This document shows positions 6,825-15,889 of a stretch of DNA of 44,236 nt, piece after piece. Both the position numbers and the translations under genes were made by a program. The stretch is taken from NCBI GenBank assembly GCA_964526475.1, contig CAZGKF010000025.1, positions 1 to 44,236 of the forward strand. The letters run 5' to 3'. The stretch's first letter is position 1, and each line of letters opens with the position of its first letter. The notes under the pieces are model-generated. The model had not been told where the DNA came from. It saw only the letters and a list, made by a program, of their open reading frames with translations, and made no database searches. The DNA comes from CAYVTV01 sp964526475. GTDB lineage: Bacteria; Bacteroidota; Bacteroidia; Bacteroidales; GCA-2748055.

Positions 6825-9770
6825 ATGTTGAAGGAATATGACAGTAGTGTTCATGAATTATTACTTTCGGGACTCACAGGAGATTTATCCGCTTCTATGA
6901 CTGACCGGCTTATCTATGCAACTGATGCGTCTGCCTATAGGGAAATCCCAATGCTTATCGTTTGGCCGGCGAATACCAGTGATATTCGCTTACTCGTTAA
7001 CTATGCCCGGGAAAACAATCTTTCACTAATTCCCAGAGGTGCAGGAACTTCACTGGCGGGACAGGTTGTGGGAAAAGGTATAGTTATGGATATTTCAAAA
7101 TATATGCATAATATTCTGGAAGTTAATTCAGAAGAAAAATGGGTAAGAGTTGAACCTGGCGTAGTACTGGATGGGCTTAATATGGCTGTCAGGGAAAACG
7201 GATTATTTTTCGCACCTGAAACTTCCACATCAAATCGATGTGTTATAGGAGGAATGATAGGGAATAACAGCAGCGGACTTCATTCACTGATTTACGGTAC
7301 AACACGTGAACACCTGATATCAGTAAGAACTGTTCTGAGTGACGGTTCTGTGGCTGAATTCGGTGAACTTGATGAAGAAGAATTTCATTTAAAATGCAGG
7401 CTCAATTCCCTGGAAGGTGATATTTACAGGCAGATTAATGTACTTCTGTCTGATCCGGAGAAAATAAAGGAAATTGAAACGGAATACCCCGATCCCCGTA
7501 TAGTCAGACGCAATACAGGATATGCACTGGATGAGATTCTGGATTGCAGCTTATTCAGGAAGGGAAATTTGAAGAAATTCAATTTTTCCAAACTTATAGC
7601 CGGATCTGAGGGAACTTTAGCTTTTATAACTGAAGCGAAATTAAAACTTACACCTTTACCTTCTTCTCAAAAAGCTCTTGTATGTGTTCATTTTAACAGT
7701 GTACCGGAGGCTATACGTGGTAATCTGCTGGCACTGGAATATAAGCCTGCTGCTGTGGAATTAATGGACAGAAGAATTCTGGAATGCACGAAAGATAATA
7801 TTGAACAGAGAAAAAACCGCTTTTTCGTCCGCGACAATCCCGGAGCCATCCTGATAATTGAATTTACCGGCGTTTCCATGGAGATAATTCTCCAGCAGAT
7901 CAGTATTATGGAAAAGGTGATGAGAGCACAGGAATTAGGTTATCATTTTCCGGTTATAACAGGGGCGGATATTAAAAAGGTATGGAATCTGCGTAAAGCC
8001 GGATTAGGGGTATTATCGAATATTAAAGGAGACGCTAAACCAGTCTCCGTAATTGAAGATACTTCTGTTCATCCATCTCTATTGGAAAATTATATTACTG
8101 AATTAAATAAATTACTGGAAAAATATCAACTCGATTGTGTTTATCATGCACATATTTCTGTTGGGGAACTCCACCTAAGACCTGTACTTGATCTCAAAAG
8201 CAGGAAAGATGTTGCTATTTTCCGGCAGATAGCTGAGGATACTGCCAGACTGGTGAAAAAATATAAAGGGAGTCTGAGTGGAGAACATGGAGACGGTCGC
8301 CTGAGAGGAGAATTTATGTCTGTTTTTTACAGTGAAAAAATATACTCCTGGTTTAAGGAATTAAAAAATACATGGGACCCTTATAATATATTTAATCCCG
8401 GGAAGATTACAGATACTCCACCCATGAATACTTTCCTCAGATATAACCCGGAACAAAAATTACCTGAAATAAATACCATATTTGATTTTTCTGATACGGG
8501 GGGAATATTACGTGCTGTTGAAAAATGTAATGGCAGCGGCGATTGCAGGAAAGACAAGTTAATGGGAGGCACCATGTGTCCCAGTTATATGGCTTTAAAG
8601 GATGAAAATACAACTACCAGGGCGAGGGCTAATATCTTTAGGGAATATATAACAAATTCATATGGAAGTAATCCTTTTCACCATAAGGAAATTTTTAATA
8701 TTCTGGATCTTTGTCTTTCATGCAAGGGATGTAAGTCGGAATGTCCATCCAATGTTGATATGACCAAATATAAAGCCGAATTTCTTCAGCATTATTATGA
8801 TTCTGATAAAATACCGTTAAGAACAAGAATAATTGCTGATATAATGCTTTTAAACCGTATAGGATCATTAATACCTCAGGTATTTAATTTTATTGCTTCC
8901 AGTCGCCTTATTTCAGGGTTAATAAAAAAAATACTTGGATTTGCAAAACAAAGAGATCTTCCACTGTTATCAAAAACCACCCTAAGGCAGTGGGCGCTGA
9001 AAAACGTTTTCAGATTAAATGCATTTCTTCCGGTTTCTGCACCTGAAGTTTACTTGTTTATTGATGAATTTACTAACTATCATGATGTTGAAACTGGAAA
9101 GAAAACTATTTTAATGTTAAATAAACTCGGCTACAGAGTATTGATCAGGAAGCATGAATGGAGTGCAAGGACATATCTTTCGAAAGGATTTCTTCGGAAG
9201 GCCAGAAAGATAGCGGTTAGAAATGTAGAAATATTCAGTGAACTGGTAACTAAGGAAGCACCTCTTGTTGGGATTGAACCATCTGCAATTTTATCATTCA
9301 GAGATGAATATCCTGATCTTGTAAAGGCGGATATGAAAGAAAGGGCTGAAAAACTTGCACAAAATACCTTCCTAATTGATGAGTTCCTGGCGAAAGAAAT
9401 GGATGCAGGCAGGATAAGTAAGGAAATATTCAGTAACAAGCCATTAAAAATAATATTACATGGTCATTGTCATCAGAAAGCCTTAGCCTCAACAGAATCA
9501 ACAAAAAGGATACTGTCGTTCCCGGAGAATTATTGTGTTGAGGAAATACCGAGTGGTTGCTGCGGGATGGCTGGAGGATTTGGATATGAAAAAGAACATT
9601 ATGATCTTTCAATGAAAATTGGTGAACTGATACTATTTCCCGAAGTAAGAAAATCAGATACGGAAACAATTATTGCAGTCCCGGGAACAAGCTGCAGACA
9701 GCAGATTAAAGATGGAACAGGCAGAGAATCAAAACATCCGGTGGAAATATTGTATGAAGCCCTTCTATAA
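6825..9770 (+). CDS. FAD-linked D-2-hydroxyacid (D-lactate/glycolate-type) dehydrogenase, fused to Fe-S/CCG domains
   Basis: This 981-residue protein joins an FAD-binding PCMH-type oxidase module (about residues 25-540) to an iron-sulfur and CCG module (about 560-980), like the large D-lactate or D-2-hydroxyglutarate dehydrogenases that feed electrons from 2-hydroxy acids to the quinone pool. The FAD part shows PRGAGTSLAGQ, GGMIGNNSSG and the C-terminal SGEHGDGRLRGEF and FNPGKI motifs. A first cysteine cluster begins near residue 568 (CNGSGDC ... GGTMCPSY) and a second near 630 (CLSCKGCKSECP). HGHCHQKAL and SGCCGMAGGFG near 910 form the CCG domain. It is probably cytosolic and membrane-associated. 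Lactate, hydroxyglutarate or glycolate cannot be told apart from sequence alone. Confidence 0.9.
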   Translation: MLKEYDSSVHELLLSGLTGDLSASMTDRLIYATDASAYREIPMLIVWPANTSDIRLLVNYARENNLSLIPRGAGTSLAGQVVGKGIVMDISKYMHNILEVNSEEKWVRVEPGVVLDGLNMAVRENGLFFAPETSTSNRCVIGGMIGNNSSGLHSLIYGTTREHLISVRTVLSDGSVAEFGELDEEEFHLKCRLNSLEGDIYRQINVLLSDPEKIKEIETEYPDPRIVRRNTGYALDEILDCSLFRKGNLKKFNFSKLIAGSEGTLAFITEAKLKLTPLPSSQKALVCVHFNSVPEAIRGNLLALEYKPAAVELMDRRILECTKDNIEQRKNRFFVRDNPGAILIIEFTGVSMEIILQQISIMEKVMRAQELGYHFPVITGADIKKVWNLRKAGLGVLSNIKGDAKPVSVIEDTSVHPSLLENYITELNKLLEKYQLDCVYHAHISVGELHLRPVLDLKSRKDVAIFRQIAEDTARLVKKYKGSLSGEHGDGRLRGEFMSVFYSEKIYSWFKELKNTWDPYNIFNPGKITDTPPMNTFLRYNPEQKLPEINTIFDFSDTGGILRAVEKCNGSGDCRKDKLMGGTMCPSYMALKDENTTTRARANIFREYITNSYGSNPFHHKEIFNILDLCLSCKGCKSECPSNVDMTKYKAEFLQHYYDSDKIPLRTRIIADIMLLNRIGSLIPQVFNFIASSRLISGLIKKILGFAKQRDLPLLSKTTLRQWALKNVFRLNAFLPVSAPEVYLFIDEFTNYHDVETGKKTILMLNKLGYRVLIRKHEWSARTYLSKGFLRKARKIAVRNVEIFSELVTKEAPLVGIEPSAILSFRDEYPDLVKADMKERAEKLAQNTFLIDEFLAKEMDAGRISKEIFSNKPLKIILHGHCHQKALASTESTKRILSFPENYCVEEIPSGCCGMAGGFGYEKEHYDLSMKIGELILFPEVRKSDTETIIAVPGTSCRQQIKDGTGRESKHPVEILYEALL

Positions 9771-10097
9771 CCATACAAGTGGAAGAGTTTTCTTTATTCT
9801 GAATATGCTGTTTACGTATTATTTTTAGAATGAAAATTGTTCAAAATAAATTTATTTCAAATATTTTTACCGGATAATTTAACTTATTATTTATCTAACC
9901 ATTATCATCCTAAAATGCCTTCATATTTACCCTTTTAATAGTGATATTTTATATTGGTTATTATTTCAGGACCAAAAACTTAATTCAATTTGTTAGTCCT
10001 TGCGAAGAATAATATGGAAGGTAAAAGGGAGGGCAGGGAGAAAACTAAATATATAAGTTAGCTATTACATAAATGAATTTCATGAAAAATTAAACTG
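9771..10097. other. intergenic region, no gene seen
   Basis: An AT-rich stretch separates the dehydrogenase from the symporter gene. I saw no coding frame, no RNA gene and no convincing terminator or strict TAnnTTTG promoter. Confidence 0.5.
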
Positions 10098-11369
10098 ATG
10101 AGAAAGAAAATACCCTTATGGATAAAGATCCTCATAGGCATGATAATAGGAGTGGTGTGGGGAATGACAGCAGTATATTTTGGTTTTGAGTCATTTACCA
10201 CTAATTGGATAAAACCCTGGGGAACCATTTTTATTAAACTTCTTAGACTAATCGCTGTACCGCTGATATTTGTAAGCCTCGTTAAGGGAATAACCAGTAT
10301 TACAGATATATCCAAACTGGGTCGTATCGGGGTAAAAACTATCACTCTTTATGTCATTACAACGATTATTTCAGTCATAATTGGTTTGTTTGTTGTGAAT
10401 GCCGTAAAGCCGGGTCACTCATTCTCTGAGGAGAAACGGTCAAATTTCCAGACTCAGTACCAGCAGTCTGTTAAAGAGAAGGAAAATGTGGTGGGTGATC
10501 TTAAAAAACGCTCTCCTCTTTATTTCTTTGAAGAGATGGTACCGGATAACATAATAAATGCAGCTGGAGACAATACCAGAATGTTGCAGATAATATTCTT
10601 TTCAATTCTTTTTTCAGTTGCAATGATTTTACTGGACATCCGGAAAATACAGGTAGTAAAAGATTTGTTTGATGGATTAAATGATATTATCCTGAAGATA
10701 GTTGATATAATCATGATGTTTTCACCAATTGGAGTTTTTGCACTCTTATCATCTCTGGTAACGGATTTCTCAGGTGATGTTGAACTTTTTATCGCGCTTG
10801 GCAAGTATGCAGGGTTGACTTTCTTTGGTATTCTTGCATTGATCTTTACTCTCTATCCTATATTACTCAAATTATTCACAAGGGTGAAGGTAAAAGACTT
10901 CATAAAGACAATGCTTCCGGTTCAGATGGTCGCATTTTCAACCAGCTCTTCAGCTGCAACCCTTCCGGTAACTCTGAAACAGTGTACGGAGAAACTTAAA
11001 ATATCATCTGGAGTAGCAAATTTTGTTCTTCCTGTTGGTGTTACAATAAATATGAACGGGACATCATTCTACCAGGCTATCTCTGCAGTATTTATTGCCC
11101 AGGTATTTGGTCTTGACCTTTCAATTGGTCAGCAATTAACGATTATTTTTACAGCAACACTGGCATCAATTGGGACTCCTGGTGTACCAGGCGGAGCAAT
11201 AATTATGCTGGTTATAGTACTTACTTCGGTTGGAATTCCTGTTGAAGGACTTGCACTAATAATGGGCATTGAAAGACCTCTTGACATGATGCGCACTGTT
11301 GCTAATGTCACCGGTGATGCGACAGTTGCCTCAATTGTTGCATCAAGTGAGAATGAAATATATGAATGA
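10098..11369 (+). CDS. dicarboxylate/amino acid:cation symporter (DAACS family)
   Basis: This 423-residue inner-membrane carrier belongs to the GltP/DctA family, which imports glutamate, aspartate or C4-dicarboxylates with Na+ or H+. Multiple hydrophobic segments span the chain. The diagnostic parts are the Ser-rich re-entrant loop STSSSAATLPVTL, the MNGTSFYQAI motif near residue 319 that binds cations and substrate, the TPGVPGGAIIM loop, and the last helix carrying ERPLDMMRTVANVTGDATVA, where Arg and Asp set substrate preference. It follows the 2-hydroxyacid dehydrogenase at 327 bases, so joint use of organic acids is plausible but not shown. Substrate choice between glutamate and dicarboxylate is uncertain. 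Confidence 0.92.
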   Translation: MRKKIPLWIKILIGMIIGVVWGMTAVYFGFESFTTNWIKPWGTIFIKLLRLIAVPLIFVSLVKGITSITDISKLGRIGVKTITLYVITTIISVIIGLFVVNAVKPGHSFSEEKRSNFQTQYQQSVKEKENVVGDLKKRSPLYFFEEMVPDNIINAAGDNTRMLQIIFFSILFSVAMILLDIRKIQVVKDLFDGLNDIILKIVDIIMMFSPIGVFALLSSLVTDFSGDVELFIALGKYAGLTFFGILALIFTLYPILLKLFTRVKVKDFIKTMLPVQMVAFSTSSSAATLPVTLKQCTEKLKISSGVANFVLPVGVTINMNGTSFYQAISAVFIAQVFGLDLSIGQQLTIIFTATLASIGTPGVPGGAIIMLVIVLTSVGIPVEGLALIMGIERPLDMMRTVANVTGDATVASIVASSENEIYE

Positions 11370-11897
11370 GAAAAGGGGGAGGTATTATTTTTCTCTGTGT
11401 TTAATATTTCAAATGGAATGGAATTACTGAAGCCTATGTTTAAAGCAGGTAAAAAACAAAAAATACTCATTGTCACATATGTAAATAATGTAAATTAACA
11501 AAATTAGCATTGATATATTTTACACATAACCAGCATTATATGAATTTTAATTAAAGTATATAATTAATTTAAACAATGAAAAAATTAAAATATATAAAAT
11601 ATACTCGAATATTTTTAATTTATAACATTGATTACCATGTTTTTAACACTGAATATATAAAGTATTAAATCAATTGTCGTAAATTTTCAGGTAGTAATGA
11701 GAATTATCTAATATATAGATATATATATCAACATAATAAAGGTTTTTTTCTAAACAAAATACTTTAATTTCTGTCCTTTATTTATGAATACGCATTACAA
11801 ATAAGAAATACAGTCAGATTTACAGGATAACATATGTAAATTATATAAATCACACATGTAAATTATATAATTATTACATTTGTGAAAACATTGTATC
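11370..11897. promoter_or_regulatory. AT-rich regulatory gap with repeated ACATnTGTAAAT-like sites
   Basis: No gene was found in these 528 bases. The gap carries a 12-base element ACATATGTAAAT at 11475-11486 and again at 11830-11841, ACACATGTAAAT at 11852-11863 and ACATTTGTGAAA at 11876-11887. The last three sit on the same strand, 22 and 24 bases apart (about two helical turns). The final copy overlaps the candidate -7 element of the XRE gene. Spacing and position suggest operators bound by the downstream regulator itself. Confidence 0.5.
11875..11882 (+). promoter_or_regulatory. -7 element of the XRE regulator gene
   Basis: TACATTTG matches TAnnTTTG, 15 bases before the ATG at 11898. It overlaps the third repeat of the upstream operator-like series, which would allow direct repression by occlusion. 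Confidence 0.45.
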
Positions 11898-12335
11898 ATG
11901 GAAGACAGGTTATTGAAAATTTTAAAGCATTATGATCTTTCTCCTTCTGTTTTTGCAGATAAATTAGGAGTACAAAGATCCAGCATATCACATATTTTAA
12001 GCGGTAGAAATAAACCAAGCTTTGATTTCATTACTAAAGTCGGGGATACATTTCCATTGATCAACATAGAATGGTTCATCAACGGGAAAGGGAATATGTT
12101 AAAAGACACTTCAAGGGGTCAAGCTGTTAATCTTTCTTTATTTCCGGAAGACAATAAACCGGTGAATGAAAAGGATGAAGATGAGTTTAATTTACAAATA
12201 AAAAATGATACGATCAATAATAAAGAGTTTACAAATGTAAACAATGGTATTAATAAAGGGAATACTAGTGTTTCAAAAATAATTCTCTTTTATAATGATC
12301 ATACCTGGCAGGAATTTTTGCCTTCTGTAGAATAA
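11898..12335 (+). CDS. XRE-family helix-turn-helix regulator
   Basis: The 145-residue protein carries an N-terminal XRE/Cro-type DNA-binding domain (about residues 3-65): the PSVFADKLGVQRSSISHILSG segment is the helix-turn-helix and NGKGNML closes the domain. The rest is a low-complexity acidic and Asn/Lys-rich tail with no recognised domain, typical of short Bacteroidota XRE proteins. It is preceded by a long AT-rich gap holding three phased repeats, so autoregulation is likely. It lies 29 bases ahead of pyrD, which has its own promoter-like element. A further copy of the operator-like pattern (TTTACAAATGTAAAC, 12228-12242) falls inside the coding region. Target genes are not known. Confidence 0.85.
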   Translation: MEDRLLKILKHYDLSPSVFADKLGVQRSSISHILSGRNKPSFDFITKVGDTFPLINIEWFINGKGNMLKDTSRGQAVNLSLFPEDNKPVNEKDEDEFNLQIKNDTINNKEFTNVNNGINKGNTSVSKIILFYNDHTWQEFLPSVE

Positions 12336-12348
12336 TTATATTTCTTGC

Positions 12349-12356
12349 TATATTTG
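12349..12356 (+). promoter_or_regulatory. -7 element of pyrD
   Basis: TATATTTG lies 8 bases before the pyrD ATG, with TCTG 21 bases further upstream as a near-match to the -33 box. The transcript would have almost no leader. Confidence 0.5.
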
Positions 12357-12364
12357 CATAAAAA

Positions 12365-13414
12365 ATGTATCGCTTACTTTTAAGGCCCCTCTTATTCCTG
12401 TTTCAGCCTGAAACAATCCATAAATGGTCGATATATATTGTTAAAATTATAACCGGGCTTCCTATTATTTCTTTGGTTTTTCAAAAATGTTACCTGATCC
12501 GGTCTGATCATCTTGAAAAGAAAGTTTTTGGATTGAATTTCCCCAATCCTGTTGGTTTGGCAGCTGGTTTTGACAAGGATGCTTCTTTCTATAAGGAATT
12601 TTCTGTATTCGGTTTTGGATTTATTGAGATAGGCACGGTAACTCCACAGCTCCAGGAAGGTAATCTCTCCCCCCGTTCATTCCGGCTTCCAAAAGATAAG
12701 GCCTTAATAAACCGTATGGGTTTTAATAATTTAGGTGTTGATCAGGCAGTGAGAAGGCTCCGTGACAGATCTGACAAACTGATAATCGGTGGGAATATAG
12801 GTAAGAACACATTAACACCAGAAGATAAAGCCGTTGATGATTATGCATACTGTTTTAGGCTTTTATATGATGTTGTTGATTATTTTGTTATAAATGTAAG
12901 TTGTCCGAATATCGGTGACATATCTAAGTTACAGGATCAGGAAACACTGGAAATAATTTTGGGGCGATTGTCTCAATTGCGCATGGAAAAAACACTCTAC
13001 AAACCTATATTACTCAAAATTTCCCCTGACTTGAATTTCAAGCAGATAGATGAGACTATCAGCATTATTCAGCGGATAGGGATCGACGGGATAGTTGCTG
13101 TAAATACGACTATAACACGTGAGGGACTGATCACATCCGAATCCAGGGTAAAAGCGATTGGGAAGGGAGGTTTGTCTGGTGCTCCCCTGAGAGAAAAATC
13201 CAATGCTATTATCAGGTATATCAAAGAGAAGACAGAAGGCAGATTACCTGTAATTGGTTCAGGCGGTGTTATGACTGTTAAAGATGCCATTGAAAAACTG
13301 GAAGCAGGTGCCGATCTGATACAGGTTTATACAGGTTTTGTTTATGAAGGACCGGGATTTGTAAAGAAAATATTGAAGGCCTTGATCAGAGTTAATAGTA
13401 AAAAAAGTACTTAA
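12365..13414 (+). CDS. pyrD: quinone-dependent dihydroorotate dehydrogenase (class 2)
   Basis: PyrD oxidises dihydroorotate to orotate in pyrimidine synthesis, passing electrons to quinone. At 349 residues it has the N-terminal extension of class 2 enzymes (RPLLFLFQPETIHKWS), which docks on the membrane and forms the quinone tunnel. Family motifs include NPVGLAAGFDKDA, the INRMGFNN segment, NVSCPN near residue 177, where the Ser is the catalytic base, and GAPLREKS plus GSGGV, which bind FMN phosphate. A TATATTTG element just upstream suggests it is transcribed on its own although it lies 29 bases behind the XRE gene. Confidence 0.95.
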   Translation: MYRLLLRPLLFLFQPETIHKWSIYIVKIITGLPIISLVFQKCYLIRSDHLEKKVFGLNFPNPVGLAAGFDKDASFYKEFSVFGFGFIEIGTVTPQLQEGNLSPRSFRLPKDKALINRMGFNNLGVDQAVRRLRDRSDKLIIGGNIGKNTLTPEDKAVDDYAYCFRLLYDVVDYFVINVSCPNIGDISKLQDQETLEIILGRLSQLRMEKTLYKPILLKISPDLNFKQIDETISIIQRIGIDGIVAVNTTITREGLITSESRVKAIGKGGLSGAPLREKSNAIIRYIKEKTEGRLPVIGSGGVMTVKDAIEKLEAGADLIQVYTGFVYEGPGFVKKILKALIRVNSKKST

Positions 13415-13450
13415 AATGCGATTGAAAATTTCCGAAAAAAAAAGTATTAA

Positions 13451-13533
13451 CTCTCCCCACGGCAAGCCTCGGATACTAATCGATCCGGGAATTATCAAAA
13501 TAGTACCGGCTCTCCCCGTAGCAAGCATACGGG
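13451..13533. repeat. two diverged copies of CTCTCCCC-n-GCAAGC, second one hairpin-forming
   Basis: CTCTCCCCACGGCAAGC (13451-13467) recurs 59 bases later as CTCTCCCCGTAGCAAGC (13510-13526). The second copy forms a hairpin CCCGTA-GCAAGCA-TACGGG (13515-13533). It lies between pyrD and tRNA-Lys and looks like a degenerate dispersed intergenic repeat. Confidence 0.45.
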
Positions 13534-13624
13534 AATACGCTCACTGTATTCAGACAGCACGGTAAATAAAGTTTTTTATTTTTAGTTGCTTACTACTCCT
13601 TCTAATAAAAAATCATTACAGCTA

Positions 13625-13654
13625 TTGGTTTTTTTGTTTTAATACTTACCTTTG
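13625..13654 (+). promoter_or_regulatory. promoter of tRNA-Lys
   Basis: TTG (13625-13627), a 19-base spacer and TACCTTTG (13647-13654) give a near-perfect Bacteroidota promoter, 27 bases before the mature tRNA. Confidence 0.7.
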
Positions 13655-13681
13655 CAACCCGTTAAATAAACCGGTATTTTT

Positions 13682-13754
13682 GATTCAGTAGCTCAGCTGG
13701 TAGAGCACATCCCTTTTAAGGATGGGGTCCTGGGTTCGAGCCCCAGCTGAATCA
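13682..13754 (+). tRNA. tRNA-Lys (anticodon TTT)
   Basis: The 73-base cloverleaf is complete. The 7-bp acceptor stem pairs GATTCAG with CTGAATC, the discriminator base is A, the D arm has AGCTCAG and GGTAGAGC, and the T loop is GGTTCGAGCC. The anticodon stem CATCC/GGATG encloses the loop CTTTTAA, giving anticodon TTT (Lys). The CCA end is not encoded; the next bases are CTT. A promoter precedes it and a strong terminator follows 9 bases later, so it is a single-gene unit. Confidence 0.97.
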
Positions 13755-13762
13755 CTTCTAAT

Positions 13763-13804
13763 AAACGCGATTAACAATAAGTCAGTTAGTTGCGTTTTTT
13801 TTTT
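13763..13804 (+). terminator. Rho-independent terminator after tRNA-Lys
   Basis: AAACGCGATTAAC (13763-13775) pairs with GTTAGTTGCGTTT (13785-13797) in a 13-bp stem with two G-T pairs and a 9-base loop, followed by a T tract to 13804. Confidence 0.8.
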
Positions 13805-14019
13805 ATTATAAAATTTCACCTTTATTTGCACTATATCGCGTTTTGAAGTTTTCCGGACTGAGTTTATTCCTGTCGATTGCCAACAAATTACCTGGTGAAG
13901 ATTTGATTATGCTTTGACGGGCTATACCTAATAGTTACAGTGTTTTTTTATTAGTAATTGCCTGAAGTTTAATTTAAGCAGTTTTTTGCTATTTTTAGCC
14001 TGTTTAACGGCTTTTATTC

Positions 14020-15396
14020 ATGTATGCCATTATTGATATAGAAACAACGGGTGGCAGCCCAAAATGCGAGAAAATAACGGAAATAGCCATTTTTGTTCAC
14101 GACGGCACAAAAGTTATTAATGAATTCTGTACTCTTATAAATCCTGAGAAGTATATTCCTCCTTTTATTACTTCCCTTACTGGTATCAATAACGAAATGG
14201 TGGAGGATGCACCTAAATTTTATGAGGTGGCCAGGAAAATTGTTCAAATAACGGAAGGATGTGTGTTTGTTGCCCACAGCGCAAGTTTCGATTATAACTT
14301 TATTAAAAGCGAATTTAAACAACTTGGTTATGAATTTGACAGGAAAACACTTTGCACTGTCAAACTTAGCAGAAAACTCATCCCGGGATTAAAATCCTAC
14401 AGCCTGGGAAACCTATGCACTAAACTGAATATTCAGATCAACGGCCGCCACCGTGCAGCAGGGGATGCAATGGCAACCGTAAGACTTTTTGAGTTACTGA
14501 AAGCGAAAAATGAGGCTGAAGGCTCAGGGATTTCCTTTTCTTCGGGGAAGGAGGGGAGATTTAAAAATCTAAACGGGTTCATTACACCTTCTGATCTCGA
14601 TAGAATCCCTGAAGAAGCCGGGGTTTACTACCTTCACGACCAGGAGGGAAACCTTATTTATATTGGAAAAAGTAAAAACATTCACAATCGTATTTTATCG
14701 CATTTTGGAGCAAATACCAGCCGCAGAGCGAATGAAATGAAAAGCCGCGTGGCAGGCATATCCTGGGAGCTGACGGGTAGTGAACTGATTGCCTTACTTA
14801 AAGAATCAGAAGAGATAAAAAAGCATAAACCTTTGTACAACAAGTCTCAAAGACGAAGTCTCATGTCCTGGGGTTTATATAGTTTCAGAGATGGGCATGG
14901 TTATATTAATTTTCAGATCAAAAAGATTTCAAAAGAAAATAGTATACCTGTAACAGGTTTTTCTTCAAGGAAAGAAGCCTTGGATTCATTATCCTCAATG
15001 GCCGAAAAATATTGGCTTTGTCAGAAATTATGCGGACTTTATGATACCGACGGAGCCTGTTTCCATTATGAAATCAGACAATGTAAGGGTGCATGTTTTG
15101 GAAAAGAACCAGTGAAGACTTATAACGAGAGAGCGGTCAAATTGCTTGATGCTTATAATTTTGAAAATGATAACATAATCCTTATTGATAAAGGTCGTAA
15201 CCATGATGAACGATCTGTAGTTTGTGTTGAAAACGGGGTTTATCAGGGATATGGCTATATCGGTATTCACGATTCATACCTGCACATTGGCGATCTGATC
15301 TCCTGCATTAAAAGAGCAGATGATAACCGTGATACACGAATGATTATCAAATCCTGGCTTAAAAAAAATAAGGTGGAAAAAATACTGAAGTTCTAG
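14020..15396 (+). CDS. DnaQ-type 3'-5' exonuclease fused to GIY-YIG (UvrC/Cho-like) nuclease
   Basis: The 458-residue protein has two nuclease modules. Residues 1-165 are a DnaQ/DEDD exonuclease with Asp6 and Glu8 in IIDIETTGG, the VAHSASFDYNFI motif and the HRAAGDAMAT third motif. Residues about 195-290 are a GIY-YIG endonuclease (GVYYLHDQ ... LIYIGKSKNIHNRILSHF). The region after it keeps a UvrC-like cysteine pattern (ACFHYEIRQCKGAC), so this half resembles Cho/UvrC N-terminal parts. Such DnaQ-Cho fusions are known in Bacteroidota and are annotated as DNA polymerase III epsilon-like; a repair role is expected. It lacks the UvrC C-terminal RNase H-like and HhH domains. It stands alone after the tRNA. 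Confidence 0.9.
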   Translation: MYAIIDIETTGGSPKCEKITEIAIFVHDGTKVINEFCTLINPEKYIPPFITSLTGINNEMVEDAPKFYEVARKIVQITEGCVFVAHSASFDYNFIKSEFKQLGYEFDRKTLCTVKLSRKLIPGLKSYSLGNLCTKLNIQINGRHRAAGDAMATVRLFELLKAKNEAEGSGISFSSGKEGRFKNLNGFITPSDLDRIPEEAGVYYLHDQEGNLIYIGKSKNIHNRILSHFGANTSRRANEMKSRVAGISWELTGSELIALLKESEEIKKHKPLYNKSQRRSLMSWGLYSFRDGHGYINFQIKKISKENSIPVTGFSSRKEALDSLSSMAEKYWLCQKLCGLYDTDGACFHYEIRQCKGACFGKEPVKTYNERAVKLLDAYNFENDNIILIDKGRNHDERSVVCVENGVYQGYGYIGIHDSYLHIGDLISCIKRADDNRDTRMIIKSWLKKNKVEKILKF

Positions 15397-15416
15397 AAAA
15401 AGCAAGCTAAGATTTA

Positions 15417-15848
15417 TTACGAATCACTGTCGGGATTTATATTTTTCCCGGAACGGGATATCTTCTTTTCAGAAAGCTGTTTTTTCCCTTCCAGTCTTTT
15501 CTTTTTTGATGATAATGTGGGGGAGGTTGGTGTTCTTTTCTTTTTTGGTTTAAGCGTTTTTTCCAGTATCAGGTAAAACTTCCTTACACATTCTTCCTTA
15601 TTTTTAAGCTGAGAGCGCTCTGATTGGGAAACGATTAGAAGAAAACCCTCCTTGCTGATCCTTTTACCCAATCGACTGATCAGTAATGTTTTTTCCTTTT
15701 CATTTAAAAGGAGACTATTACTGACATCAAATCTTAGTTCGACACGGGTATTGACTTTATTAACATTCTGACCACCGGGACCGCTGCTTCTAACGGCTTT
15801 AAATATTAATTCCGGGAAAAAGTCAATACCACTGATGTTTCTCTTCAT
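15417..15848 (-). CDS. arfB: ArfB-like peptidyl-tRNA hydrolase (ribosome rescue)
   Basis: ArfB (YaeJ/ICT1 type) enters stalled ribosomes lacking a stop codon and hydrolyses the peptidyl-tRNA. The class I release-factor GGQ motif is visible in SSGPGGQNVNKVNTRVELRFDV, and the C-terminal tail is strongly basic (KPKKKRTPTSP...KKKRLEGKKQ), as needed to occupy the mRNA channel. The frame could open at a GTG at 15881, but I choose the ATG at 15848 (143 residues), because AGAGGA lies about 12 bases upstream and the N-terminus then matches the family length. It follows the 52-residue gene with about 40 bases between, probably in one unit. Confidence 0.9.
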   Translation of the reverse strand: MKRNISGIDFFPELIFKAVRSSGPGGQNVNKVNTRVELRFDVSNSLLLNEKEKTLLISRLGKRISKEGFLLIVSQSERSQLKNKEECVRKFYLILEKTLKPKKKRTPTSPTLSSKKKRLEGKKQLSEKKISRSGKNINPDSDS

Positions 15849-15889
15849 GATACTGTTTGTTCCTCTTTGTTGATTCTGCACTCAGGGAA

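Noticed and set aside
11368..11395. terminator after the symporter gene
   Set aside because: GAGAAAA/TTTTCTC can pair across the stop codon, but there is no clean T tract after it and the loop is long; kept out as too weak.
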